A DNA stretch of 19,141 bases from NCBI GenBank assembly GCA_015501595.1, contig JADNRX010000871.1, positions 1 through 19,141 on the forward strand, in the 5' to 3' direction. Positions 7,916 through 17,632 of the stretch are shown piece by piece; position 1 is the first letter of the stretch; every line of letters begins with the position of its first letter. This DNA comes from Hymenopellis radicata. Its lineage: Eukaryota; Basidiomycota; Agaricomycetes; Agaricales; Physalacriaceae. The position numbers and the translations under genes were made by a program. Under the pieces are notes generated by a model. It was given only the letters and a program-made list of their open reading frames with translations, was not told the origin of the DNA and made no database searches.

Positions 7916-8797
7916 ATGGACCATCACGGCGAAAACTCGACGCACATGAAGGGCTGGATCGGAAGGAGACGAGCATCCTCAACCAGCTGCGAGCCGGTCA
8001 CATCGGTCTAAACAAACACCTCCACAGGATCGGCGCCGCTCAATCCCCGATGTGCGAATCATGCCTTGTTCCAGAGACCATCCCCATTTCCTCCTACTGT
8101 GCCCTCGATACGCTGAACAGAGAAGGCACCTACGCGAAACGATTCGACATTCACAGTTCAGCGTCCGTGGCCTACTAGGACAGCGCAGGCACATCACGAA
8201 GCTGGTCAAGTTTGTGAAGGCCACCGGATGCCTGACGATTTTCAAGAGCTCACCTCCCCCACACGAGAGCTCAAGCCCGGGGACTCAGGACGACGATCTT
8301 GGTGCCACGGGCACGCGAGGGGGAGGCGAACTCTACACCGAGTCCCTCCCACCTCCTTCGGAGGAGGGAAGTAGTTCTATCATTGCGCCAAACTGACATG
8401 CTAACGGCAATGCGAGCGATACCAGCGACTCACCGACCAGCGCGGGCTGCGGACCGTAGCAGGGCGGATCTCGCAACAAAGAGATGGGCAAGATCTCTGT
8501 GTTGAGAGAACGACAACCAGCGAAGAGACATCACCAACCCCACTCGAGAAGCTACAACCCACGGATACCAATTTTCAACATCAACAACGGCGAACCACCC
8601 CACCACAACCGATTACGATTTTACACTTATTCTAGTAGGAATTCACCCTTACTTTACAACGTACGTATATCGCGAGCACGCGCGCATTAACGCGAAGTAG
8701 ATACATCACCCTAAGTATGACTAGTACAGCGAGGAGTGCCACATGGCCCGCTTCGGGGCCGAAGGCACTATAATATGACTTATTCATTCATTCATTC
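7916..8797 (+). mobile_element. 5'-truncated non-LTR retrotransposon (LINE), C-terminal end and 3' UTR
   Basis: The open part reads KLDAHEGLDRKETSILNQLR, AGHIGLNKHLHRIG and SPMCESCLVPETIP, then after a one-base shift HFLLLCPRYAEQRRHLRETI. This is the Cys/His knuckle (C-x2-C ... H-x4-C) typical of the C-terminus of LINE polymerase proteins. The frame ends at the TGA at 8394-8396. The 3' UTR has a small hairpin (GGCCC 8745-8749 with GGGCC 8756-8760) and ends in a (ATTC)n tail at 8781-8797, as LINE 3' ends do. The frameshift lies in the C-run near 8088-8092. No clear target-site duplication is seen, and the 5' end coincides with the inverted-repeat arm. Confidence 0.8.
7919..8396 (+). pseudogene. 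LINE polymerase C-terminal fragment, frameshifted
   Basis: This is only the last ~150 codons of what should be a protein of over 1000 residues. A missing C in ACCATCCCCATTTCC separates PMCESCLVPETIP from HFLLLCPRYAEQRR. The tail is low-complexity (Ser/Pro/Gly) up to the stop. It cannot be autonomous. Confidence 0.75.
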
Positions 8798-9528
8798 CTC
8801 TTGCTCATCATCGCAGACAAGGCAAACAACGAAATCTTCATTGGAGTTCGGGTCTGTGACGAGTCGCCAGACTGGTGGTGGTCGTGAGCAAGGGTGCGAT
8901 GTTTATTACGGCACTATATATAACCGCGGCTGTCTATACTAAGGAGGAACAATTATCTTCCTCCCGTTTAGAGTATGGAAATCGAGACTACCGCGGCTGT
9001 CGATCCCTGGGTTTGATGACATTTCGCTGTGTTGTCTAAAAGGTGGCTTACAGCGTCGTCGTGGAGGTGGAAAATGGTATTGTCAATTGCTTGATGCATG
9101 TCGGGAGGGTACATTCACTCCTATGTACAACTGAGACACCTATAATGTGTCGCGTTGACACTTTTGGTAAGTGCCGTTCCGGCGCCGTTGACTTTGTTAC
9201 CCTTCCGTCACTCCGAATGTCTGGAGGACCCCTGAAAGTACGGTTCGAGGCTCAGTTCATCATCAGATGAATTCTGAAGGACCGGCCCGAAACATAAACT
9301 CTGTTCATCGTACAAATAGGTCTCTGTCAAAAGAACTGAGATGCACATTCCAGGGTATAACTAGTGAACATTCGATACAAACAATAGGTAGCACTGTAGG
9401 TAAGCTTCAGAAAGAAACAAGAGGATCAAAGTTACGGTGGTCCAAGAGCTGAGTAAGTAATGGTCTGAGTGTCTTCGCTAAGTAAGTCCTTAACACCGTG
9501 GCGTATATAAATCGAGACAGCGTACTGA
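8798..9528. other. AT-rich stretch without a recognisable gene
   Basis: There are TATA-like sites (CACTATATATAA near 8922, GTATATAAAT near 9503) and a short repeated string ACCGCGGCTGTC at about 8925 and 8990. Open frames at 9043-9270 and 9267-9452 look non-coding. No RNA gene is identified. Confidence 0.4.
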
Positions 9529-10589
9529 TCAAATAGGGTTAGACTTAGCAGAAATGGCACCAGCGCTCTCTACAAAGGATACAATGCTTTTGTTGTGCTT
9601 GTTTTTCTGCCGCGCAGCTGATTTCTTGCACTTCGTCATAAGTAGAACATGAAGAGGCCAGTCCCCGTCATAGTTATCCAACTGAGGAAATTCCGACCGT
9701 ACCTGCAAATTGAAAGATTCAGAATGAATGTTCAACCTATTCTTAACAACTTACAAGTTGAACAACGACAGCAAGACTCTTGTCACTCTGATTTTCATAG
9801 CACTCCCCAACTTGCAGCTTGGTTTTCGCCATATCTTCCACGAATTCCTATATACGATTACTGTTAGACTAACGGACTTGAAGAAAAACCAAAAGATCAT
9901 ACGTCAAATTTATCCGCTGTTGCTTTATCCCATGTCAATTCTTTGAAAAGCTGGTTTTTGGCCATCCGACCCGGCGGTCGAGGCAGCCTAACCTTGAAGA
10001 AACCAGCAAGAGAATTCTCTGCCGAATCTCTGCTTGTGGATGCAGACAAGGTTGGATCCTCCATCCTAGACAAGGCTCCGATACTAGGAAGTGCTTGAGG
10101 TAGAATCCTGCGTGGATGGAAGAGGGGTGTGCATCGGGATGGGATGAGGAGATGGCGGCGGGGAACAGAAATAGACAAATCATCTCCGATTGAAGAAGCT
10201 GGCGTTGGGATGTTAGGAAGTCCAGGAATTGGGAGGTCAGAGGCAACATTTGCCTGGAAACCCCCAGCCTCTCGAACAACGCGTCCGGGATATGAGCTGC
10301 GCGCAGTAGAATACGGCTGATAGCGTATGGACAGAAGACGACGAAGAGTGCCTTGGTCCGTGGTGGCGCGGAGGGGATAGGGCCAGGGATCCAACATAAG
10401 GTTACTGTTGGCTCTTAACACAGCAACCGGCGGAGGCGGAAGGCGAGCAAGGGCAAGAGCAGGAGCCTCTGTAGTTTTGGGCATTGGAGAGATCGGTATC
10501 GACGAAAGATGAATACAGCCAAGATTATAACATGGAGCTGGTGAGACTAGAAAATTGAAACGTGGACTTTCACGACTATGGTCGAACAA
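9529..10589 (-). CDS. Three-exon gene, conserved-looking basidiomycete protein of unknown function
   Basis: Exons are 10589-9903, 9847-9755 and 9702-9529, with introns of 55 and 52 nt in phase 0. About 317 residues are predicted. The first ~200 residues are Pro/Ser/Arg-rich and probably disordered. The C-terminal part is ordered: MAKNQLFKELTWDKATADKF, EFVEDMAKTKLQVGECYENQ, then VRSEFPQLDNYDGDWPLHVL and a basic tail KKSAARQKNKHNKS. The pattern of an FPxLxxYxxxWPxxxxL block after two short exons is one I know from many uncharacterised agaric proteins; no function is established. The start could also be the internal Met at MPKTTEAPALALARL. The frame and splice phases are clean. It shares its 5' region with the WD40 gene. 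Confidence 0.65.
9703..9754 (-). other. Intron, 52 nt
   Basis: Donor GTAAGT, acceptor TTTGCAG, phase 0, joining ...DKSLAVVVQL to VRSEFPQLDNY. Confidence 0.8.
9848..9902 (-). other. Intron, 55 nt
   Basis: Donor GTATGA, acceptor TATATAG, phase 0, joining ...KATADKFD to EFVEDMAKTK. Confidence 0.7.
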
Positions 10590-11660
10590 TTAGCATGAAC
10601 AATAATCAAGGCAGACCAACAATTAGAACCGTTCTGCAGGCGCGCGCAAGCCCGAATGGCGGAGAAGAATTATCTGAACAGATCTGAACGCAGCTGTCTC
10701 GCACTGGGCCAAGGGCTATCAATCAATAGAAGACCTTTTTGGTGGTCGCCTCATGACTACTCTCCGTTGAGCAGGCTTCTCAAACTGACAATTGAAACAT
10801 ACCAACAATTAGAACCTATCTGGCAAGGGGTATCGACGAGAAAGGCGGATATAACAGTCAGGATTAGGCGAGCTGCAGAGACTACACTCACAATTGCCAT
10901 GGCAGACCGACAATGACAATTGACAATTGAGACAGATCCACAATTGAAAAAGGAACCTGGCCGCAAGCGCAGGCCCAAAATTAAACCGAATGGAGGCTCC
11001 TAAAGCAGCCGTCGCTGGCGTAAGGAATTCGAGGCTCGAGCAGCTGATGACCGGTGACCGGCAAGTTCTGTCCGGCAGCGCTCGGCATGCTGTCCATCAG
11101 GACGACGAAAAGCGATGCTAAGAACCGCGAGAATTTACCGCCATCACTGGAGGTTATTAATCAAGCCGATGACGGTCAATCCTATAATACTAGTACTGAT
11201 GCATTCAAGATGCATTACGTCGCGTGCGCTCATCAGTACCTCCGTGAGCATTTTCGGCCCAAGACACATCGTGCTGTGCGTGTCGGTCTTGACGCGTCCG
11301 TTTCGTCGAGCGTGCTCGCGACTCTCCGCATGACTTGATCTCAACCGTGTGCCCGCCAAAGGAACGTTGCTGTAATCCAACACTCGTCAATAGCCTCCGA
11401 CATTCATGACGCTCGTCGCTTCACCTATTCCCGTGATTTTCTTTTTGCTACACAGATCCGCCCGCACGTCCTTCAGCCTCTACTTCGACAAATGGTTACA
11501 GATCCACCTAAGCCCGATGGACAGACAATTAACATGTACATAGACAATTGGACAATAGACTGGTTCACTATGAAATGAGAACAATTCCAGCCTGAGTCCC
11601 ACATTATTGTTCATGGCTGTGGTATAATTGACAGACGGTGGGGGTTAAGCGTACACAATT
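10586..11660 (+). repeat. Intergenic region with 13 copies of ACAATT, all on the plus strand
   Basis: Copies start at 10586, 10619, 10788, 10805, 10890, 10916, 10923, 10940, 11525, 11544, 11581 and 11655, plus the near-identical TATAATTGACAG near 11627. A longer shared string, CAACAATTAGAACC, occurs at about 10618 and 10804. Many copies extend to CAATTG. The region separates two divergent genes. It may hold a protein-binding array or a decayed satellite. Confidence 0.55.
11054..11338 (+). other. Open frame of 94 codons, coding status doubtful
   Basis: It reads MTGKFCPAALGMLSIRTTKS and later HYVACAHQYLREHFRPK, with no domain I recognise. It lies inside the ACAATT-rich intergenic region. It could be an unrelated remnant. 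Confidence 0.15.
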
Positions 11661-11663
11661 ATC

Positions 11664-13046
11664 ATGACACCCTCTAGCTCTTACACAGCAAAGTACTCCC
11701 TCCACGGTCACTTCGGCCGCGTTCTCTGCCTGTCCACTTCGGAGGATGGCCGCTTGCTCGCTACTGGAGGTAGGCTCAAACATTTGTAAAATTACTGGGG
11801 CATTTACACTTACTTAGGAATTGACGGGACCAAGATTTGGTGCCTTCAAGCGATGCAACTTCTTCATGAGATTCCAAGTTTTAAAATTCGTGGGGCCACT
11901 ACTGAGGTTTGCTGGATTCGACGTGATGATAACCCCGAAGTCGAGCTTCTTGCATACGGCACACAGTGCGGTTTTGTCATATTTCTGCGTAGATCGCAGA
12001 CGGTTAGTACTTGTTTAGTGAGGTCATTGAACTCGTTCTTACTCTCACACAGACTGTGTTCACGGAATTCCACGTCGCGCAGATTCACGATCCTAGTGAA
12101 ATCACAGGCATCGCTTACAGCAGCTCTAGCAACCGAGTGGCTATGGTTAATGTCAAGGGCTCCGTTGTGACCATGAGCATCGATCCAGTCACCATGCAGC
12201 CCAGTCTTCATGGAGGCTGGTGTGTGGTCGTAGCTGATTGTATGCCTGGTGGTGTGGCGTTCAACACCGAAAGAGATATAATGGTATTCGGCACTTACGA
12301 TGGCATGTAAGTATCGATTAACAGTGTGTGCTGATAGCCTCTGATTTCAAGTAGTCACGTCTTACACAACAGCAATGGCGCGCTCATGAAGACCCAAAAC
12401 CTAGCAACAACCATGTACGTAGACGACATTGCATGGTGAATGATTACTTACATACTTACAGTGGGAAGGTCTCGTCTGATCCCGTGAAGAATCTGTTTTG
12501 CACAGATACCATGACGGAAGGGTTGACTCTGCACCGCATGAGTGATGCCGCGCAGGTCGGTTCTTTTCCCATTCCCAAGGACCGCATCAAGATCGCTGCA
12601 CCTATTGGCGTCACCTTCGGAGAGGGCTGTAAAATAGTTGTGGCTGGCAGCGATCACGGACTACTGTACATATTCGATCTCAGAACCGGCAGCCTCCTGG
12701 AAAGGTTAACGGTGACGGAGGGAGCCTGGATTCAGGCTGTTACGGTGAGTTCTTCTCAATATAGGGATACTAGTACTTACAAACTAAGACTACTCACGTC
12801 AATGGTATACCGGCCGTCATAGCAGGATGCTCGGCTACGGATGACCATCCAAGCGACGTGATCGTCTTTCTGAAAGATACTACCCCTTCCGGGAGTAGCC
12901 CCATAGTCCGGCAATTCAGTTTTCGCAAGGTGCTTGATACACTGGCCATCGCAGTCGTTGCTGCCGCAGCTCTTACCGCCGTGTATCAGAACTGGGGATT
13001 CTTCCAGCAGGGTTGGAAGCAAGATGGAAATATGGTTGCGGCGTAG
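11664..13046 (+). CDS. WD40-repeat protein with C-terminal hydrophobic segment, intact
   Basis: Six exons: 11664-11769, 11818-12002, 12053-12306, 12355-12414, 12462-12744, 12789-13046. Spliced length is 1146 nt, 381 residues, and every junction keeps phase. The N-terminus MTPSSSYTAKYSLHGHFGRV with CLSTSEDGRLLATGGIDGTK is a WD40 blade (GH ... GGxDGTxxxW, followed by IW). Further blades include GSDHGLLYIFDLRTGSLLER. Near the end, KVLDTLAIAVVAAAALTAVY is a ~20-residue hydrophobic segment followed by a short polar tail, so the protein may be tail-anchored, propeller in the cytosol. This architecture is reminiscent of Sec12/PREB-type proteins but I do not claim orthology; related WD40 proteins form multicopy families in agarics. 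The introns are 44-50 nt. Confidence 0.92.
11770..11817 (+). other. WD40 gene intron 1, 48 nt
   Basis: Donor GTAGGC, acceptor ACTTAG, phase 1. Joins LLATG to GIDGTKIW. Confidence 0.9.
12003..12052 (+). other. WD40 gene intron 2, 50 nt
   Basis: Donor GTTAGT, acceptor CACACAG, phase 0. Joins FLRRSQT to TVFTEFHV. Confidence 0.9.
12307..12354 (+). other. WD40 gene intron 3, 48 nt
   Basis: Donor GTAAGT, branch-like CTGAT, acceptor AAGTAG, phase 2. Joins FGTYDG to IHVLHNSNGAL. Confidence 0.9.
12415..12461 (+). other. WD40 gene intron 4, 47 nt
   Basis: Donor GTACGT, acceptor TTACAG, phase 2. Joins TQNLATT to IGKVSSDPVKN. The exon between introns 3 and 4 is only 60 nt. Confidence 0.9.
12745..12788 (+). 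other. WD40 gene intron 5, 44 nt
   Basis: Donor GTGAGT, acceptor ACTAAG, phase 0. Joins GAWIQAVT to THVNGIPAVIAGCSAT. Confidence 0.9.
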
Positions 13047-14222
13047 AATCGTCAGTAGATAACAGGTTGTTCAGAATGCACAGGTTCACGTATATGATAA
13101 CATGGCTCGCGCAAGTCCGTCGAAAGCACTCGAAGCATGCTTCCGTTGCTATAAGCCCGGAACATCCACCTCGAGTAGTATCAAAGGACATGGTGGTCTC
13201 AAAATGGGGTAGATGGCTAGCGCTGCTGTCATTAGCCCGTGACTGTAACCTGGAGCTGCTTAATGGAACAGCGCCTCCTCAGAAAAATGCACGTTCTTTC
13301 GTGGTCAGACAGTCTGTACTGTCGTTGACTACGTGATCTGTTCTTCAGCGCTGATGGCATCCATTTTGTACTATCTTTTCAATAAAAGCTTGCCTTCAAC
13401 TTCCGATTGTTGCCACAACGGGAACATCATTCTAGGTTACAATAACTCCGCCATATGGTGGCGCTAGACGTCGTCGTTATCGCGGAGTGTCAGAGCAAGG
13501 CGTTTGAGGTCGTGGGGGTAAGAATGCAAGTCCCAAATTCGGGCAACGACGAGTGATCGAGCGCAGTTAGACTCTGACTTGCACTCACCACGTCGAGCTC
13601 ACTTTCTCGCGTCTGAATTCACACCTTTGCTCGGCCCGCGTGCGCTGGAACTTTGCGTTCCGTTGCCGTTAATTTCGAGTTTTGTTATCTATGACGGGCG
13701 CGATGGGTGCCTCTTAACTCAATCAATCTTATCGCATCGGGTTCGGCAGCCTGGGAAGGGTGACGCAGCCTTTCCCTCCTTGCCTCCATCCCTCATGTCG
13801 TTTTGCCCGACGTCAACTTTATTGGAATCCCTTTGCGGCTTTAATCGCTCATCCATTCACCCTTTTGGGCACGGTTTACTCACGGCGTAATCCTCGCGGA
13901 ATGCCATACCCTGAGCTCTGGAAATTAAAATTAATTCCAGTGGTCTGCACGCGACTAGGAAGAGGACTTACATTCAACAGAATAGGGACGTACCCCGTTT
14001 GTTTATTGGCAGCTCTGACTCTTTTGAATAGGCTTTATTTCTGACAGCATGGATCCGCAGACCTCACGGTCTCATGATTTTCACGCCATGATCAAGTTCG
14101 CGCCTTGGAACCCTCTTTTTTCGTTATGGCTTCTTTATTGACGTGCCGGCATTACCATGGCCTGGACTACGACTGCCTCAAGCATGTTGATCCACGAACG
14201 TTGACCTGTTAATGATTAGGAC
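13047..14222. other. About 1.2 kb with no convincing gene
   Basis: Several open frames (13013-13336, 13579-13890, 13760-14044) read as low-information translations. An acceptor-like run AAATTAAAATTAATTCCAG ends near 13940, so part of this could be an intron-bearing 5' leader for the coding traces further right. A short ATG frame (MDPQTSRSHDFHAMIKFAPW) starts at 14049 and stops after 30 codons. Confidence 0.35.
13381..13386 (+). terminator. AATAAA, possible poly(A) signal of the WD40 gene
   Basis: It lies 335 bp after the WD40 stop in an AT-rich context. The distance is long for a fungal 3' UTR, so the assignment is weak. Confidence 0.25.
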
Positions 14223-14755
14223 TTGCGGGAATTCGAGGTGTGTTCGACCTGTTATTCATACCTCGTCTCTCGACGAGCTGACATTTCTTCCAGATGGTCT
14301 CCAAGAGTCACTCGGCTAGCCTCCGTATTATCTGTCTGTTTATGCTTCCAATTTAACAGCATTCTCAACTTGAAGACCAACTTACATGTGGCGCCCGAAA
14401 TCCAACATTCCGCAAATCCGGTTGGCAAAGCCAAGCTGATGACCTGGAAACGAAGACGGCATGGCCCTCGAATCCAAACTGTATGGACTCCGTCAGATCC
14501 AGATCTCGCCCGAGATAACCTGGACGGACTCGGGCGGCGCTCGTCAGCGTCGAGGGCTACGATGATGCTACCAAGTCACGGTACGTTGAACTTTCTCGGC
14601 GCACATGTTGGTTGATTGACTTACCCTTCTTTAGACCTGCCTTTCAACTGTTCATTGAGACTTGTCGTTACCCTTCCCGCCTTCACTCCATCGATCTCGT
14701 CGTTGAGGCTGTCTTAGACTGTACTTACTTCAACAACACCGACACGAGTTGATGA
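14223..14755 (+). pseudogene. Unresolved coding traces, unknown family
   Basis: Three frames each carry a plausible piece: KTNLHVAPEIQHSANPVGKA (about 14370-14430), MALESKLYGLRQIQISPEIT (from 14461), and an ATG-less frame from 14519 to the TGA near 14753 with ALVSVEGYDDATKSR, then PAFQLFIETCRYPSRLHSID and LVVEAVLDCTYFNNTDTS. A good intron signature (donor GTACGT at 14581, branch-like TTGAC, acceptor CTTTAG ending 14634) lies inside the last frame. The pieces suggest a spliced or frameshifted gene, but I cannot join them confidently. Confidence 0.35.
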
Positions 14756-14756
14756 C

Positions 14757-15185
14757 TTGACTGTTGTGCAGTGCTGTAAGAACGTCCTACAGCCGAGTGT
14801 GACCAAGATCCAAGCACCTTCGAAAGTGTTCCCTCAAAGCGTCAACAACTGTCGGAGAGCAACCCCGTCACCCTCTGCAAGACCGACTACCTCTCCGCTC
14901 CATCTCCTCTCATCAACACGACCCGAACACCTCGTCAACCTCCCTCAGCTCGACGCAGGACTGTACACCCTTCTCGAGACCGTCTCCTCCCGTCAACGTC
15001 CTCCCGTCCGTCTCCCCCACCACCTCACGTCCTCAAGACCATCTCCCGAAGACACCTCTTCAAGACCAGCAAGACCATCTTCTCCTCAACATGCTTCCCT
15101 CAAGATGCCCCGGTTATGTCCTCGGGAAGATGATACGACGAAAGAACGTGAGAGGGAGATCCGAGGAGCAGTAGGGCGCAGATAG
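14757..15185 (+). other. Ser/Pro/Arg-rich open region, coding uncertain
   Basis: Two overlapping plus frames are open for over 100 codons. One contains DPSTFESVPSKRQQLSESNP, the other MTVVQCCKNVLQPSVTKIQA. Composition (CTC/CCT-rich) alone can keep such frames open. It may continue the coding traces just upstream or be a C-rich non-coding run. Confidence 0.25.
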
Positions 15186-15763
15186 GGCTGGGCAGGCAAT
15201 AGGTGCTGAAGAAATTTGTGGTAAAGCCTATGACATATGTAGCTGGGCAACGTGCCAGTCAACACTTGACCATATATGGCAACTATGCTTTCCTTTTTAA
15301 GATTCTATATAAGAAACGAGTAGAAACCAGTTGCTTCACCAAGCCGATCAGACACCAGCTGCTACGCACTAGTCGACTGCGAGTTTCTCATGATTGGGCC
15401 ATTCTCAACATGGCATGGCCACGTTGCTTACGACTTGGTCCTCAGGTCTTCCTTGAAGACAAAATAAGTTCATATTGTCTATGTGAAAAGATCATCGTAC
15501 TGAGCCCTGGATAGCATAACTGTACCACGGTCACTATAGCTCCAGCAGTCCTCTGCAACTGCATACCAGAGAGCTTCAGGTCAGCAGCATTCTGACTCAA
15601 GCATCTGCGACCTTTGGATCTCCTCTCACTCTCGACGTATTCATTGTTCCGCCGTGTCCAATGCCCCAGCCCTTCAAAATCCCGAGTCCAGTGAGAGAAC
15701 CTCCCATTGATAAAGGAAGCTGCTTCATCTAAGCAGAAGTCTCCCTCGACTTTCGAGCTCTCG
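15186..15763. other. About 580 bp without a recognisable gene
   Basis: A 103-codon frame at 15203-15514 shows no known motif. Nothing else stands out. Confidence 0.35.
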
Positions 15764-16470
15764 TCATGGGCGAATACTATAACCGGTTATCAACAGCCGT
15801 TCGCCACTCTGCCAATCTGCATCCTTCAAAATGAACCTTTGCATGCGAGGGCCGTAAAGTGCTTCTTGCTTGTCATTCCTGGAAGATGTGCTCATCAATA
15901 TTCTGAGCTGCCTGCCCTGTCCCCTCCAAATGCTGGTTATGGTCGCAGTTGGTAGAGCAGTAGGTGATGGAGCAGTACGTTGATATATCTCCTCACTGGA
16001 CGATACGTCCTTCATGAAGGTCATGATCTATTACAAAAATTGACTAGGGACCAACCAGTTAGCATGGAAACACGTACCTCTGCACCTTCCAGGCTCTTGG
16101 AAAAATGGGGCAAATAAGTCCTCCGGAAGTTGGAGTATACAATTGCTGAGAACTCTTCATTCCGATAGATGGGTTGCAATTCAGATGGACTGAGATCGCG
16201 AAAGGATTCGTGATAAATAATGTCATATATTTCCTTGGGCATCCGGTCCAGGCAGCAATAGAAATGATAGAAGGGTGGATTTCGATGGAAAAGAGGGTCA
16301 TCGTAGAATGACTGCTCGACAGCAGGCCGAGCTGCATCTGGTGGCAGCGCCAACATGAGAATTGTGGATGAGTAAAAAACGCCGGGTGAAACGCCAGGTG
16401 CCATAAACAAGGTGAAACAACGCGTACGCCTTCCCGACGACGCGTTGTTGATTGACTGTGGAATTCTCAC
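15764..16470 (-). CDS. Two-exon gene with an F-box-like segment
   Basis: Exon 1 is 16470-16078 and exon 2 is 16027-15764, joined by a 50-nt intron in phase 0; 218 residues are predicted, or 196 if the start is the Met at 16404-16402. Exon 1 contains RMPKEIYDIIYHESFRDLSP followed by SELQPIYRNEEFSAIVYSNF and RRTYLPHFSKSLEGAE. The opening (hydrophobic-Pro-x-Glu-Ile, then a spaced Leu/Ile pattern) resembles the F-box fold, whose proteins recruit substrates to SCF ubiquitin ligases. The match is by pattern only and weak. Exon 2 is Ser/Thr-rich and of no recognised family. The gene may be truncated, since fungal F-box proteins are usually 400-600 residues. Confidence 0.5.
16028..16077 (-). other. 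Intron, 50 nt
   Basis: Donor GTACGT, branch-like GCTAAC, acceptor TAATAG, phase 0, between ...KSLEGAE and IMTFMKDVSSSEE. Confidence 0.65.
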
Positions 16471-17550
16471 GATCAGGCTATATAATCCCAGTTCCGTCCA
16501 ATCTGACCTTTGAGGAGTCTTCTATGTTGAACCATGGCCCCGCGATAAGGTTTTCCTGGGTAATGCCCTCACCCGGCTCGCCTTCACAAAGAGTTCTCCT
16601 TCTTCTCCTCACAGCCTCAGTAGCTGCCCACTCTCTCTTCACCTCACATTGCCCTTCACGCGTCCCCTAGCTGTGGTTGTCTTTCATCTTGCCCACGTTG
16701 GTCCGTATCGAGCACAACAAGCTTGTCGTCGTCTCGTCCCAGTGCGTTCTCACCTGGCCAGTTTTTGCTGTATTAACCACCTGGCAGGCTCCACAAGATC
16801 CTACACACCGCTCAAGGGGCTCTGCGACGGTTCATTTGGCACAGTATGGCTCTGCGATTGGCATGGGACGCCAATACACCGCTCTCTTTGATGCAATGTG
16901 GGGCAGGTGGGTGCGCACCTGCCCCAAAATGGGCTGGGAGCGACCAGTGTCCGAAGTTGAAAGAGCTGGAGGTGCGTATCTGTTACTTGTGTCGGTCTAT
17001 GCTAACTCGCGTCGCAGTTGCTGAATCCCATTCCGTTTCACCCCCAATATAATTCCCTTGTTCGACTTTTTTCTCCTTCCTGTACCCAGAAGCTCTATTT
17101 TATTTTCGAGTCCACGGAAGGCAATCTTTATCACCTCATCAAGGCTCGCAAAGGTCATGCACGCAGGCGGTCGTCTCGTCCATCTTCCGCCAGATATTGG
17201 GCCTCAATCACATTCATACATACATTCGTCGAGTTACTTTCATAGAGATATGAAGCCAGAGAATGTTCTCGTAACCGCCACTGGTCTCTTCGACTACAAC
17301 GCGCTCGCTCCCGTTGCTCCCCCAATGCTCCACCAGAAAAGGATGTTGTAGCCATTATCACGCTGGCTGACTTTGGTCTCGAAACGGCTGGGGTCGCATC
17401 TGGACAAATTAGAGGTGAGGACGGTGCTGCAAAGTAAAGTTTTCTGTAACTTACCTGGGGAAGTTTGAGTCCCACGTCTTTAGCCATTTCTGCCTAGCAG
17501 CTGTAAAGGCTGCTCAGAAGGATATTCATCGGAAGGATCACCCAGTAGCT

Positions 17551-17563
17551 CGCATAGCGCATA
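17551..17563. repeat. 7-bp tandem duplication in the inverted kinase segment
   Basis: CGCATAG-CGCATA on the plus strand. Minus-strand reading changes frame here between DQVTKIC and ELLGDPSDEY. Removing seven bases gives KICELLGDPSDEY. Confidence 0.6.
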
Positions 17564-17607
17564 TCTTTGTGACCTGGTCCACTGCAGGATTGGAGTAGCT
17601 GAGGAGG

Positions 17608-17632
17608 ACTTCTGGGGCGCACTTCTGGGCGC
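17608..17632. repeat. 12/13-bp tandem duplication in the inverted kinase segment
   Basis: ACTTCTGGGGCGC is followed directly by ACTTCTGGGCGC. It doubles the stretch coding CAPEV after STRGY on the minus strand. Confidence 0.75.

Noticed and set aside
7980..8245. Minus-strand frame opposite the LINE fragment
   Set aside because: The plus strand has the LINE Cys/His knuckle and the 3' tail orientation, so the minus frame is a shadow.
9222..9258. CTGAAAGTACGGTTCGAGG resembles the end of a group II intron domain V
   Set aside because: The domain V stem cannot be formed with the bases present, and no maturase motifs are nearby. Chance similarity is more likely.
13446..13487. ACTCCGC ... GCGGAGT possible stem-loop downstream of the WD40 gene
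   Set aside because: A 7-bp stem with a 28-nt loop is weak and fungal genes do not use such terminators.
16452..16670. Plus-strand frame with a hydrophobic stretch (RVLLLLLTASVAAHSLF)
   Set aside because: It overlaps the presumed promoter between the F-box-like gene and the kinase remnant. It arises from CTT/CTC-rich sequence, and no mature domain follows.
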